DNA of 64,000 nucleotides from the NCBI RefSeq assembly GCF_026151205.1, contig NC_087082.1, positions 20,761,283 through 20,825,282 of the forward strand, given 5' to 3'. The position numbers and the translations under genes were made by a program. Within the stretch, counting starts at the first letter, position 1. Every line of letters begins with the position of its first letter. Source of the stretch: Bolinopsis microptera. Taxonomy: Eukaryota; Ctenophora; Tentaculata; Lobata; Bolinopsidae. A model generated the notes under the pieces. It searched no databases and was not told where the DNA came from. It saw only the letters and a list, made by a program, of their open reading frames with translations. This document shows, piece after piece, positions 34,901 to 49,900 of the stretch.

Positions 34901-37900
34901 CTGAGCACGTAGTTAATTTTTATCACGACATCTTTAGCTCTACGAATCCAAACGAGCATGAAATAACCGATTATATTAATTCCAGTAACCTAGATACTAT
35001 TGATCAGGAGAACGCTGACAGGTTAGATAGGCCAATTTCCCTCCTGGAGATGGATAGTATTATCAGTAAATTTAAGAAAAATAAATCTCCAGGGTGGGAC
35101 GGCCTCACTGCTGAATTCTACAAAGTATTCTGGGAGGACATTAAGAATATCCTATTTAACTCCTTTTTAGAGTCGGTTGATAATGGGGTTATGTCACCTT
35201 CACAACGTCTAGGAATTATAACACTTATCCCGAAACCTAAAACCCCCATTGAGTTAAACTATATAAAGAACTGGCGACCAATCACCCTTTTGAATGTAGA
35301 CTATAAGATATTCACTCATATTATAAAAAATAGGATCTTAAGTTCACTTCCAACACTTATTAGTACTAGGTTTCAAAAAGGGAAGAGTACCTGCGATAAT
35401 CTGATCTTAATGTATCTAACCTTAGAACATTACCATGATAACCAAGAGGATACTGGTATGATTATGCAGGTCGACCTCCAACGGGCTTTCGACTCGGTCG
35501 AACATAAGTTTCTTTTCAGTGTCTTGGAAGGTATGGGGTTTGGAAATTATTTAATCAACTTGGTGAGAGTGGCATTTCACGCTGGTATGAGTTACGCTAA
35601 CGTTAACGGACACCTTAGCAGCCCTGTTCACATACTTCGTGGCGTCCATCAGGGGAGCCCCCTTTCCCCAATTCTTTTCCTCCTAGTGTCCCAGGTACTT
35701 AGTAATAAGCTACAGTATAACCCTTATATTAAAGGCCTCAGCATTAATGGTATCGACATACTCATGAGTCTGTTTGCTGATGACACGGATCTGTACCTGG
35801 ATCCCTCCCAGGCTTGCGTAGATGCAGTTATCCTAGAGCTCAACCTGTTCGGTCAGCACTCAGGCTGTAAGCCCAACATCAGTAAAACTAAGTGCATACC
35901 TTTAGGAGCTACCAGAGACAACACTAGTCTTCGAAATTACCTTACCAGTACATACGGGGAAGACATGGTAGCTAACGAGTTTACAGCATTAGGAGTCAAG
36001 TTCGACAACACGTCTAGTGGAGCTGATCTCTGCAAAATGAACTACCACAGTAAACTTAATAACGCCAGCTCCGCTATCAACACCTGGAGTAAGAGAGACT
36101 TAACTCTGATAGGAAAGTGTACAATTATTAAATCTCTTATTCTTTCCCAGTTCACTTACCTTATCATACCACTAGAAACTCCTGATACTAACACCATCAG
36201 TAAAATAGACACTATGATTTTTCACTTCTTGTGGGGTTGTAAGAGGGATAAGTTGAAACGTGATATTGTTACTTCTCCTCGTGAATGTGGGGGTCTAGGT
36301 CTCTTCTATACTAACGATTTTATTATAGGTTTAAAAGTGTCACTTATAGGAAAAGTTATCGATCCTAATTTCCAACATGCCTGGAAAAATATTATCATCA
36401 ATCAGCTTTTACACCCAAATATACCAACTGTGTGTATAGAAAACTGTCTCACATTAAAGAATACTGGTTTTACCTTTAACCTACTTCGCCATTATAAGCT
36501 TTGGAAGTCTATTTCTTCACAGTCAAGTAAGAGTACAGTCAACCACTGTGTGTGGGGAAGCGACGTAATAACGGACATTGGCTCCAAGCTCTGGAACGAT
36601 ATTCTTATTGATAGAAATATCATCTATCTTTCTGATTTCGTTTCAGAGGAAGGTAACCTCTTAAGTTTTCAGCAATTTCTGAGAAAGTGGGGCCAAACAA
36701 GTAGTATAATCTCTTCGACTCAATATGCGAGTATAAAATTGGGAATACGTCGATTTAATAATACCGATACGTTTACAAGTAACATTACATTTATCGATAC
36801 CCAACTTTCACTTCGCTTTTGGGGAGGTAGGAATACCCCCAACTCTAGAGATACTCCTCTCACTATCAAAGGTAGAAACATTAGAGATACCATGTCTAAG
36901 CGTTTAGATCCCAGCACCCTTCCTCCAATGAGGAACTGGAGTGCTAACCTCTCCTTAACGGATATTGATTGGATTAGTATTTTTACGGATATTTTTACTT
37001 CTTTCTCAAATAACTTCAAACTTATTCAGTACCAATATAAGCTCCTTCACCGGATTAGTACTTGTCGGTACATGAGATATAAAATGAAGATTGAAAAAGA
37101 TAGTCCAAATTGCTCGTTATGTAATCACAACCTCGAAACTATCTCTCACATATTTATTGACTGTCCAGCCACAAGCTCTTTCCTACAGGGAGTAAATCTG
37201 TTTATTAGATCGAATATTGACGCAAATTATGACGACCCATATCGCCACTATTTGATTTGCTTAAATCACAGAGATAAAAGTGTTAACTTCATAAATTCGG
37301 TTTGCTGTTGGTTTATTGGAAGGAGTTTCCAGAACAAGGAACCCCTATTCTGGGAGCGATATCTTAAACATCTTAAGCTTTTCTTATTAGGTGAAAAACC
37401 GGATATTATACGGTGCCTTAAAGACGTTATACCTTGATGACCATTTTATACCCGAAGTTCTGGATCGACTATACACTCTTGTTTATTTATTTTCTCGAAA
37501 TTACAGCCGTGCCTTACCTTTACCCTTTATTTCACAAGTTGTAGCCAGTGGAGTTATCTCCACTACTAGTATTGATATAGAGTCACATTTAAAACCAGTA
37601 GTATCTCCCCTTTTTCTCTCCATCTTATGTGCAATTTATTACTCTATATCCACTGACTTTATTCGACGTATTATCTAAAAGAATAAAAAAAATTTTGTGC
37701 GTGTGTTTTTATATTTATTTTGCTACGGCGCATGTGAAACCCCAGGGCATCCAGCACCGGAGAAGCTGAAATGACACTCTCTGAACCCTTGGTGCCGCTC
37801 AGATTTTGCCTCTTGGCTGGTAAGCCGAGTCATGATCGATTAACTCAGCTTCTTCGGTACAACACAGACCGGAGGGTACTATTAGCCGCTTTGCCGGTGG

Positions 37901-40900
37901 TATCCTCCTGGTGTCCTGGGGTTTGGCAGGTTCCTCATTTAAAAAAAATAAAAAAAAAAAAAAAAAAAAAAAAAAAACTTTATTAACTTCTAAAGATAGT
38001 TTATTCAAAGATCGATGTAATAATATAGGTTACTAGTGCCTGTGTAGATACAAGTTACAACGAACATAGTAAACAATAAAATGATAACTATAACATCCTA
38101 AGATTAAATTATTGGAGAACCTATCGCATTTCTATACCTGTAACATCGTTAGAAGTCAATCTCTGAATGAAGAGTTTGGTAGACATCACACCTTTATCAT
38201 CGATTGGAGAGATAAGTGTACGGTACTGCCACTGGTGATCCGATGGAAGACTTTCCCAATTTATTGACCCTCCATCTAGTAGTAATTATTAAACTTTTTC
38301 AGTTTTGATCATTCAAAAAGTATTATCATTCAAAAATTACTAACATATAACTACGAACACAATTACTAACGTTAACTTAAATAAAGCTTACTTACTTCTT
38401 TTCTGCCATGTGATCCTGACGTCGGATAAGTCTCTGGCAGTGAAATAAGTTGTCAAAATAGCTGGTCGTCCCACCGTTGCCAAAACTGGTGTTATGACAA
38501 CTGCTTCACCTAAACGACGAGAAAGTTTACAAATGATATCCCAGAAAAAAGACATCTATAAATATCAGTATTACTCGAATTCCTTTATATTGTATCAATT
38601 ATGATAGTATTCATAATATTATTAATCATGCAAATCAATATATTATTTATTTCGTTATTCGAATCTTACTTTGATTATGGAACACAATATTGCAGGGAAA
38701 TAATCGGAGACCGATCGTGAAAGTGTAGAAAATTAAATTATTGATGGAATTATCGAGTGGGAATCATTTTGAGGGCGTTGTGTCATTTTCCAAAGCATTA
38801 GGTAGAAAAGTTCAAAATAGTGTAGTGCTGTAGGAACACAGAAATACTTGCCGAGCAACGAGAATTTCACTGTAACTGTAAGAGATTCTTGGACTGAATT
38901 CTGAATCCGGACGGAGTAGTCACAAGTACCATGTTGTGAAACTAAATCATCTTTTGAGCCTGCTTCTATCATAGAATCAGAACTGAAAATAATTGAATCA
39001 ATGATTTAATCACCCCTCCTACCCTCCTCCCCCTTTCCTGTGAGATAATTAGGGAGGAATAATGCATCACAACCCCTATTTCATCAGCCTTAAATCAACT
39101 TACGTTAATTGTGTCTGTAAAAACGAAAGTAGGATGGAAGCTATTTTTTTGATTGATAAATAATTTTAATCTTAACTTGTACTTTCTAAAGATGTTCTCA
39201 CCTGCGAATGTGATAAACTTCGGTGAAGATTAACCCATCGGTTGAGATTTTTGAATCTGTCGATTTACTAATAGGGTTGACCTGAGATATCGATAGTTAG
39301 AATTCAGTGTTATTTCTAGAACCTACGATCTTCACGAATGGTAGAACAAATGAAGCATGCCAGAAAATTTGTTTGAAATAATTAATTCTCACTCACAAGA
39401 TCAAGAGAGCAATCCAAATTCCTTGACAGCGGTGCTGAAGGTGCATGAGTTATAAAAGTCACCACAGCTCCTGTATCTGGAGTCAGGACTATTAAATCGA
39501 GGTCGCTGTCTATCCTTATTTCGTTCAGATGACTCATTGGTGTATCAACGATTTGTCCTGGGTTCGAGAGTTTTTTATTCAACAAAACTTTGAGGTTCTG
39601 CGTAAAGGTCATAAACCTTTAACTGGCATGTTTCCACTTGAAAATTCTTTTATATTTAATGAACTAAATTTAAGGGAAGCCTGATTGAGAATTTCTTTCT
39701 TTACCTGTGCTGTACTGGGCCCGGCAATAAAGATTTCCAACAGCTGCTGTGGAGTGAGCAACTATGATTTTCCACTGGACCGTTGTAGTGCCATAAACTT
39801 TCTCCATCATTTTGAAGATGATAACATCATGGTGCTTATTATAGGTAAAACCTTTATTGTTTACAAACTTGCCATCCAACTTCCACCTTCGTGTTTTGAC
39901 ATTTTTAGTAAACATCGTATTATGATTTACCAAGACATTTAATTTGGATAGAAGTGAAATATATAGATATATCATGAAATTCTGGTTACTAGCATGAAAA
40001 CTGGCCACAATTTTTGGTCCATAATTTGTAAATGAGATTATTGTGACTCACAAAATATTTTCCAATCAACTCTTTAGTCTTTAGGCTGTCTAAGCTCGTA
40101 GCATAAACTTACCGCAAATTATTCAAAATAGAATCAGTCATGTTAAATGGTACGGAACAGGTGACTTCTGATTCAGTCCCTGTAATGCCCCACACAGAAT
40201 TGGGATATTGAGTCCCACTGACATTCACTCCAATCAAAATCACTTGGTTGCTCTGTAGAATTCGCTCTGCGATATGTGAGTGATATTCACGGTCCACGGA
40301 TATATAATCGAATGAAAATCTCTATTTTCAGTGAAATAATGTTTATACCATATTGCTGCACTCTGCAAAAACAGAATAGTATATAATTGACAAAATTAAG
40401 CTTACTGCTCGTTGTTTCTGTGTAAAAGGATCTCCAGGCCCCAACTGTAGAGTTGCTTACAATGATGCTGATTACGGAGGTCTTTGGAGAGTTGATAATA
40501 TCCCTACGAGGAAAATATTTGAACAATGTTTGTAGTTAAATTCAAATCGGTTTATTTGTTATTTGATAGATATGGGTTAACAACTACTTCAGTACAGCAA
40601 AACCCGCGGTAAAACAAAAATACCTGCAAGTTTTAGTCAAACACAGAGAGTCATTGTGCTTCCACCAAAAGTGTCCTTCAGCAAACGAGGAGAAGAAATA
40701 AAAAGATTTCAGGTTGACTGTTGCTCCGTTGAAAGCTCTTATCTCATGTTCTGGTGTCAGCAACAAACCTGTTGGTGGATGCTATTACATATATTGAAAC
40801 TTTTGAGATGTTCACACAATCTGCACTACCTAGTCGGTTTTAAAATTTACGGTCACAATAAAAAGTAAACACGCTCACGAACAAAGAGTGCATAAATTTG

Positions 40901-43900
40901 ATCATGCAAATTCATAGCTCACAATTTAAACCGTTCAGATAATTTTCAATAAAATATTCTTTATACTCTTACTTGTCAAATAAATCATTTTTGAAATCGA
41001 TAGTGAATTCAACTGACTCATTTAAATCATTCTACGCCTCGACTGAGTAAAAGTCTAATAACAAAAAAAGGATGCAAAGTCTCTCTGATTTTTAAGATTG
41101 TTTCGAAATTAGAATGAAATATTATAATCTGTTGATTTAGATTACCATCGGTTTCTATTTCAACTTCCGAGTAAAAGTTATACTCTTGACCATGGGCGAA
41201 GACTATGCAAGTGTAAGAAGCAACTTCGTTGGGAGGGTCTAATCGTAAAATTGTTGTTGTTGTACTATTTTGTAAGGTTTCTTTTCTTGTCTCTGCAAAA
41301 AAAAGTTAAAATGTTACATATGATATAATATTGATATCAATACCAAATGCGATATGAACAACTCGGTTTGATTGTTGAGGAAAAGAAGAGGTCTGGTAAT
41401 ACAGGTAGGCCGGTTTAGATTAGCACAATTGACGTTACAGAGAGGTTTTATTTATTACAAATGTGATTATCTTAACCCCACTGATTCATCATTGAAATCA
41501 ATAAAATGACAGTACAGCAGGCTATCGTTTCGATCTTGACTGTGCCATTGGTGCAGTTTCTGTGAAAATCGATAAGGCTGTACGTATTGTAATTAGTTAT
41601 AAAACTCTTATATCGCGATCGTATGGTTAAACTTAACGTTTTTCAGTTTCAGACCTTTCCTACTTAGAGTTAGTAATTCCTGATTATTACTAAAATCTGC
41701 CGAGATTTACTGAACTCCAACTACAAATATTGGTGATTTAAGTATACTTGAAACGAAAAATTGACTTAGTTATTTTGAAAATCATTTTTCTCCGCGTTTC
41801 ATGCAATTTGATCACTTTTGGCGGAAAAAAATATTTTGAATTTTCGAAATTTTTCGAAGTCTCGAAAAAAAAATGTAAGTGAAAAATTTTCAAATTTTTT
41901 CTAAAAACTACTTTTCTCCGTGTTTTAAGCTATTCCGATCATTTTTAGCCAATAAAAAATTTTTAAGAATTTTGCTAATTGGTCAATTGATAATTATCCA
42001 ATTAACTTATTATCTGACGTAAAAATTGTTAGAACAAAAGTTTTTTTTCCTGATAATATGAACACACTCGATTGATTCGCAACCTTTTACGATGTTCACA
42101 ACTAAAAATATTCGACAAACAAGAAAGGTGGTAAAAAGTGGTAAAGTGGCAAAAAGTGGCCTTAAGCCACGTGGAAAAGTTTGGAAAAGTTGGTCAGCCA
42201 TAAAGGGCACCTAATGGGACTCAAAAACGTCAAAAATCCTCTGAAAGCTTCGTGTGTCAGCAGATCGATTTTTTCAGACGGATTTCCCTGTACTATAAGG
42301 CCAAGGGGGCACCAAGCTCAAAGTAGTGTTCCATAGAGTTACACAAAAACTTGGAATTTAACCTTCAAATATAGTATTTTGGTGTGACCAAGCAACTGTC
42401 AATGTGTCGGTAGGAAAGATCACAGTGCACTTCAATACTGCTGGGTCTCCTGTTCTAACATAATCATTGGTTGTACTGAAATAAGAAGTTGAATTCAATG
42501 GAAATTTAGGGAAATTGGAGTAGGTCAAAATTTAATACAACAATATGATATTGATTATGATTGGTCAAATGGAGATTTCAGTTTAAGAACGTATTATTTA
42601 ATTCTACGCATTCTTTCATTTGCGCAATATTAAATAAGATTTTTGAACTACATTATTAAACGTACCGAACTGTGAAGGTTTTGAGAGCCACCAAGGTATC
42701 ATCATATTGATCTTTTTCTCCTACTGAAATCCTACATGTGAATAGTTGATCGCCTAACAAAGTCACGTCAGCTAAAAGGATCATAGTAGACTCCTTCATC
42801 CCATCCTTAAGTGCTCCATCGCTGATAAATTGAAAGAGTCGGTAATCCATGACAACATCTACATTTTGCAACAAATTATAAAACAGCAATATATCATATA
42901 TCTGTATTAGGATCTCAAATATTCTATCATTTCAGTAATCGGTATATTCCAGTAATATAAAAGATTGACATATATGGCGTGCAGCTCTATAAAGAAAAAT
43001 ATAAAATATTACCTGACAGTCAAGTCAGAAATGTCTGAATCATGAGAGAAAAGTTTTCCTTTGTTGTCCACCCACTGAATATGTATCAAATTGGCAGCTG
43101 ATCCTTTTATTGAACAAGTCAACGTTGATGCAGTACCTGCTAGCACGTCATAGCTTTTCACCATTATCTCTGAAATTAATACATCCAATATAAATAAAAA
43201 TTTGCAGTTATTTAAAATACTACAATTTATGATTCATAATCCACGATGAATGTTTAACTGCAAGTGCAAGATTCAAATTCGTCCTTAAATCAATAACTGT
43301 ATTGAAAAATGAGTAATGACACTGTTTGGCATTTAAGGGGGGGTTCACCCTGATTTTTTTGTGAAACTTGGTTTCGAGATAGCAGTTGACCAACAAACTA
43401 AGACCAGTGACCGAACTTTTGAGGGGGTCCCGGACTCCAACCGCCAAACGGTGCCCGCGGGGCAACCACGCCCATATTTGGTCCAAATTAGGCCCAATTT
43501 AGCCAAATACCCTAAACATGCCCAAAAAATTTGGCAGCCTAATTCTAAATTTAGCAGTGCAAATTTTGGAATTTGGCCGCTAAATTTTTTAAAGGCCTAA
43601 CTCAAAATTCTGTCCCAAAACTTAAGGTCATGAGACAATTCTACGTTGACTCTGAAAATTTCATGAAAAAATATTGAAACCCTATTGAGTTCTATTGTTT
43701 TGAGCGAAGTCAGTTTTGCAAATATCGCGAACTGAGATATGGGGAATTTTGTTCATTTTTTGCGATTATTTGAACACAGAATCCACAGTTAGGTAGATAC
43801 TGAGCTGATAATCATAGATAATGTGTAGTATAGGCTTACCTTCCATATAAAGTTGGTTTCATTCAAAAATATTGATATTTGACCAATTTATGGGCCAAAA

Positions 43901-46900
43901 TCGATCAAATTTGGTGCGTATGCCCAAATATGGTCATATGGTTTTTGGCTCATAACTCAGTCATTTTTTGTCTAATCTTGATGAAAATTCATATACAAGT
44001 TCATGGTACCACTAGCTACAAGTTGAGCACTTAAAATCTGGATTTTGGTCATGTTCAGGGTATTTGGCTAAATTGGGCCTAATTTGGACCAAATATGGGC
44101 GTGGCTGCCCCGCGGGCACCGTTTGGCGGTTGGGGTCCGGGACCCCCTCAAAAGTTCGGTCACTGGTCCTAAATTGTTGGTCAACTGCTATCTCGAAACC
44201 AAGTTTCACAAAAAAATGAGGGTGAACCCCCCCCCCCCCCCCCCCTTAAAGAACATACCATAAACGTTAAGATTGACGGTGGTATCCGAGTGGCTGGAAT
44301 CAGGTAAAGAACCGGAAGTTACTCTGCAAGTGTAAGCAGTATCTTCATTGACAAGAGTTCCGTTTACAGCAAGAGTTGATGTCTATGTCCCTCCGGAGAA
44401 GCTTCCTTGGACAGGGGTGAACTTTTCAGCTGGAACTGGTCCTGTACTAGTCCGCCAAGTTGCTGTTGCTGTTTCAATAATTCCGATGATAACACAGGAT
44501 ATTGTTGTTGCAGAGCCTTTCTTTACTTCTTTGTTTACCGATTCAACGTCTGAAGTAAGTTTTGGTAATGGTACATTGACAAATTTTACAATTTATAACA
44601 CTCGTGTGATAATTATATTTCGTTGTCATGAAAATGATTTAAATTGAAAGTTGATTGTAATATATAAAATCGTATAAATACAAAAAAACTGCATTGCAAA
44701 AGAACTTCAGTTGGAGTTTAAAGAACATACCATAAACGTTAAGATTGACAGTGGTATCCGAGTTGCTGGAATCAGGTAAAGATCCGGAAGTTATTCTGCA
44801 AGTGTATGCAGTATCTTCATTGACAAGAGTTCCGTCAACAGCAAGAGTTGATGTCTGTGTCCCTCCGGAGAAGCTTCCTTGGACAGGGGTGAACTTTTCA
44901 GCTGGAACTGGTCCTGTACTAGTCCGCCAAGTTACTGTTGCTGTTTCAATAATTCCGATGATAACACAGGATATTGTTGTTGCAGAGCCTTTCTTTACTT
45001 CTTTGTTTACCGATTCAATGTCTGAAGTAAGTTTTGGTAATGGTACATTGACAAATTTTACAATTTATAACACTCGTGTGATAATTATATTTCGTCGTCA
45101 TGAAAATGATTTAAATCGAAATTTGATTGTAATATATAAAACCGTATAAAAACAAAAAAACTGCATTGCAAAAGAACTTCAGTTGGAGTTTAAAGAACAT
45201 ACCATAAACGTTAAGATTGACAGTGGTATCCGAGTGGCTGGAATCAGGTAAAGATCCGGAAGTTATTCTGCAAGTGTAGGCAGTATCTTCATTGACAAGA
45301 GTTCCGTTAACAGCAAGAGTTGATGTCTGTGTCCCTCCGGAGAAGCTTCCTTGGACAGGGGTGAACTTTTCAGCTGGAACTGGTCCTGTACTAGTCCGCC
45401 AAGTTACTGTTGCTGTTTCAATAATTCCGATGATAACACAGGATATTGTTGTTGCAGAGCCTTTCTTTACTTCTTTGTTTACCGATTCAACGTCTGAAGT
45501 AAGTTTTGGTAATGGTACATTGACAAATTTTACAATTTATAACACTCGTGTGATAATTATATTTCGTCGTCATGAAAATGATTTAAATTGAAAGTTGATT
45601 GTAATATATAAAATCGTATAAAAACAAAAAACTGCATTGCAAAAGAACTTCGGTTGGAGTTTAAAGAACATACCATAAACGTTAAGATTGACAGTGGTAT
45701 CCGAGTGGCTGGAATCAGGTAAAGAACCGGAAGTTATTCTGCAAGTGTAGGCAGTATCTTCATTGACAAGAGTTCCGTCAACAGAAAGAGTTGATGTCTG
45801 TGTCCCTCCGGAGAAGCTTCCTTGGACAGGGGTGAACTTTTCAGCTGGAACTGGTCCTGTACTAGTCCGCCAAGTTACTGTTGCTGTTTCAATAATTCCG
45901 ATGATAACACAGGATATTGTTGTTGCAGAGCCTTTCTTTACTTCTTTGTTTACCGATTCAACGTCTGAAGTAAGTTTTGGTAATGGTACATTGACAAATT
46001 TTACAATTTATAACACTCGTGTGATAATTATATTTCGTCGTCATGAAAATGATTTAAATCGAAATTTGATTGTAATATATAAAACCGTATAAAAACAAAA
46101 AAACTGCATTGCAAAAGAACTTCAGTTGGAGTTTAAAGAACATACCATAAACGTTAAGATTGACAGTGGTATCCGAGTGGCTGGAATCAGGTAAATATCC
46201 GGAAGTTATTCTGCAAGTGTAGGCAGTATCTTCATTGACAAGAGTTCCGTTAACAGCAAGAGTTGATGTCTGTGTCCCTCCGGAGAAGCTTCCTTGGACA
46301 GGGGTGAACTTTTCAGCTGGAACTGGTCCTGTACTAGTCCGCCAAGTTACTGTTGCTGTTTCAATAATTCCGATGATAACACAGGATATTGTTGTTGCAG
46401 AGCCTTTCTTTACTTCTTTGTTTACCGATTCAACGTCTGAAGTAAGTTTTGGTAATGGTACATTGACAAATTTTACAATTTATAACACTCGTGTGATAAT
46501 TATATTTCGTCGTCATGAAAATGATTTAAATTGAAAGTTGATTGTAATATATAAAATCGTATAAAAACAAAAAAACTGCATTGCAAAAGAACTTCGGTTG
46601 GAGTTTAAAGAACATACCATAAACGTTAAGATTGACAGTGGTATCCGAGTGGCTGGAATCAGGTAAAGAACCGGAAGTTATTCTGCAAGAGTAGGCAGTA
46701 TCTTCATTGACAAGAGTTCCGTCAACAGAAAGAGTTGATGTCTGTGTCCCTCCGGAGAAGCTTCCTTGGACAGGGGTGAACTTTTCAGCTGGAACTGGTC
46801 CTGTACTAGTCCGCCAAGTTACTGTTGCTGTTTCAATAATTCCGATGATAACACAGGATATTGTTGTTGCAGAGCCTTTCTTTACTTCTTTGTTTACCGA

Positions 46901-49900
46901 TTCAACGTCTGAAGTAAGTTTTGGTAATGGTACATTGACAAATTTTACAATTTATAACACTCGTGTGATAATTATATTTCGTCGTCATGAAAATGATTTA
47001 AATTGAAAGTTGATTGTAATATATAAAATCGTATAAATACAAATAAACTGCATTGCAAAAGAACTTCAGTTGGAGTTTAAAGAACATACCATAAACGTTA
47101 AGATTGACAGTGGTATCCGAGTTGCTGGAATCAGGTAAAGATCCAGAAGTTATTCTGCAAGTGTAGGCAGTATCTTCATTGACAAGAGTTCCGTCAACAG
47201 AAAGAGTTGATGTCTGTGTCCCTCCGGAGAAGCTTCCTTGGACAGGGGTGAAACTTTTCAGCTGGAACTGGTCCTGTACTAGTCCGCCAAGTTACTGTTG
47301 CTGTTTCAATAATTCCGATGATAACACAGGATATTGTTGTTGCAGAGCCTTTCTTTACTTCTTTGTTTACCGATTCAACGTCTGAAGTAAGTTTTGGTAA
47401 TGGTACATTGACAAATTTTACAATTTATAACACTCGTGTGATAATTATATTTCGTCGTCATGAAAATGATTAAATTGAAAGTTGATTGTAATATATAAAA
47501 TCGTATAAAAAGAAAAAAAACTGCATTGCAAAAGAACTTCAGTTGGAGTTTAAAGAACATACCATAAACGTTAAGATTGACAGTGGTATCCGAGTGGCTG
47601 GAATCAGGTAAAGATCCGGAAGTTATTCTGCAAGTGTAGGCAGTATCTTCATTGACAAGAGTTCCGTCAACAGAAAGAGTTGATGTCTGTGTCCCTCCGG
47701 AGAAGCTTCCTTGGACAGGGGTGAACTTTTCAGCTGGAACTGGTCCTGTACTAGTCCGCCAATTTACTGTTGCTGTTTCAATAATTCCGATGATAACACA
47801 GGATTATTGTTTGTTGCAGAGCCTTTCTTTACTTCTTTGTTTACCCGATTCAACGTCTGAAGTAAGTTTTGGTAATGGTACATTGACAAATTTTACATTT
47901 ATAACACACTGTGATAATTATATTTCGTCGTCATGAAAATGATTTAAATTGAAAGTTGATTGTAATATATAAAATCGTATATAAAAACAAAAAAACTGCA
48001 TTGCAAAAAAGAACTTCAGTTGGAGTTTAAAGAACATACCATAAACGTTAAGATTGACAGTGGTATCCGAGTGGCTGGAATCAGGTAAAGATCCGGAAGT
48101 TACTCTGCAAGTGTAGGCAGTATCTTCATTGACAAGAGTTCCGTCAACAGAAAGAGTTGATGTCTGTGTCCCTCCGGAGAAGCTTCCCTTGGACAGGGGT
48201 GAACTTTTCAGCTGGAACTGGTCCTGTACTAGTCCGCCAAGTTACTGTTGCTGTTTCAATAATTCCGATGATAATACAGGATATTGTTGTTGCAGAGCCT
48301 TTCTTTTATTCTTTGTTTACCGATTTCAACGTCTGAAGTAAGTTTTGGTAATGGTACATTGACAAATTTTACAATTTATAACACTCGTGTGATAATTATA
48401 TTTCGCCGTCATGAAAATGATTTAAATTGAAAGTTGATTGTAATATATAAAATCGTATAAAAACAAAAAAAACTGCATTGCAAAAGAACTTCAGTTGGAG
48501 TTTAAAAGAACATTCCATAAACGTTAAGATTGACAGTGGTATCCGAGTGGCTGGAATCAGGTAAAGATCCGGAGTTATTCTGCAAGTGTAGCAGTATCTT
48601 CATTGACAAGAGTTCCGTCAACAGCAAGAGTTGATGTCTGTGTCCCTCCGGAGAAGCTTCCTTGGACAGGGGTGAACTTTTCAGCTGGAACTGGTCCTGT
48701 ACTAGTCCGCCAAGTTACTGTTGCTGTTCAATAATTCCGATGATAACACAGGATATTGTTGTTGCAGACCCTTTCTTTACTTCTATGTTTACCGATTCCA
48801 ATGTCTGAAGTAAGTTTTGGGTAATGGTACATTGACAAATTTTACAATTTATAACACTCGTGTGATAATTATATTTCGTCGTCATGAAAATGATTTAAAT
48901 TGAAAGTTGATTGTAATATATAAAATCGTATAAAAAGAAAAAACTGCATTGCAAAAGAACTTCAGTTGGAGTTTAAAGAACATACCATAAACGTTAAGAT
49001 TGACAGTGGTATCCGAGTGGCTGGAATCAGGTAAAGATCCGGAAGTTATTCTGCAAGTGTAGGCAGTATCTTCATTGACAAGAGTTCCGTCAACAGCAAG
49101 AGTTGATGTCTGTGTCCCTCCGGAGAAGCTTCCTTGGACAGGGTGAACTTTTTCAGCTGGAACTGGTCCTGTACTAGTCCGCCAAGTTACTGTTGCCTGT
49201 TTCAATAATTCCGATGATAATACAGGATATTGTTGTTGCAGAGCCTTTCTTTACTTCTTTGTTTACCGATTCAACGTCTGAAGTAAGTTTTGGTAATGGT
49301 ACATTGACAAATTTTTACAATTGATAACACTCGTGTGATAATTATATTTCGCCGTCATGAAAATGATTTAAATTGAAAGTTGATTGTAATATATAAAATC
49401 GTATAAAAACAAAAAAAACTGCATTGCAAAAGAACTTCAGTTTGGAGTTTAAAGAACATACCATAAACGTTAAGATTGACAGTGGTATCCGAGTGGCTGG
49501 AAATCAGGTAAAGATCCGGAAGTTATTCTGCAAGTGTAGGCAGTATCTTCATTGACAAGAGTTCCGTCAACAGCAAGAGTTGATGTCTGTGTCCCTCCGG
49601 AGAAGCTTCTTGGACAGGGGTGAACTTTTCAGCTGGAAACTGGTCCTGTACTGTCCGCCAAGTTACTGTTGCTGTTCAATAATTCCGATGATAACACAGG
49701 ATATTGTTGTTGCAGACCCTTTCTTTACTTCTATGTTTACCGATTCAATGTCTGAAGTAAGTTTTGGTAATGGTACATTGACAAATTTTACAATTTATAA
49801 CACTCGTGTGATAATTATATTTCGTCGTCCATGAAAATGATTTAAATTGAAAGTTGATTGTAATTATATAAAATCGTATAAAAACAAAAAAACTACATTG

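Noticed and set aside
42010-42210. Minus-strand ORF of 66 residues
   Set aside because: Repetitive GTGG/AAA sequence with no splice sites in phase and no domain signal.
44348-47006. Repeated plus-strand ORFs of 99 residues starting MTRVPSTARVDV in each cassette
   Set aside because: They are the antisense of the Ig exons. The minus strand has splice sites, Ig Cys/Trp pattern and consistent phases, so the plus frames are shadows.
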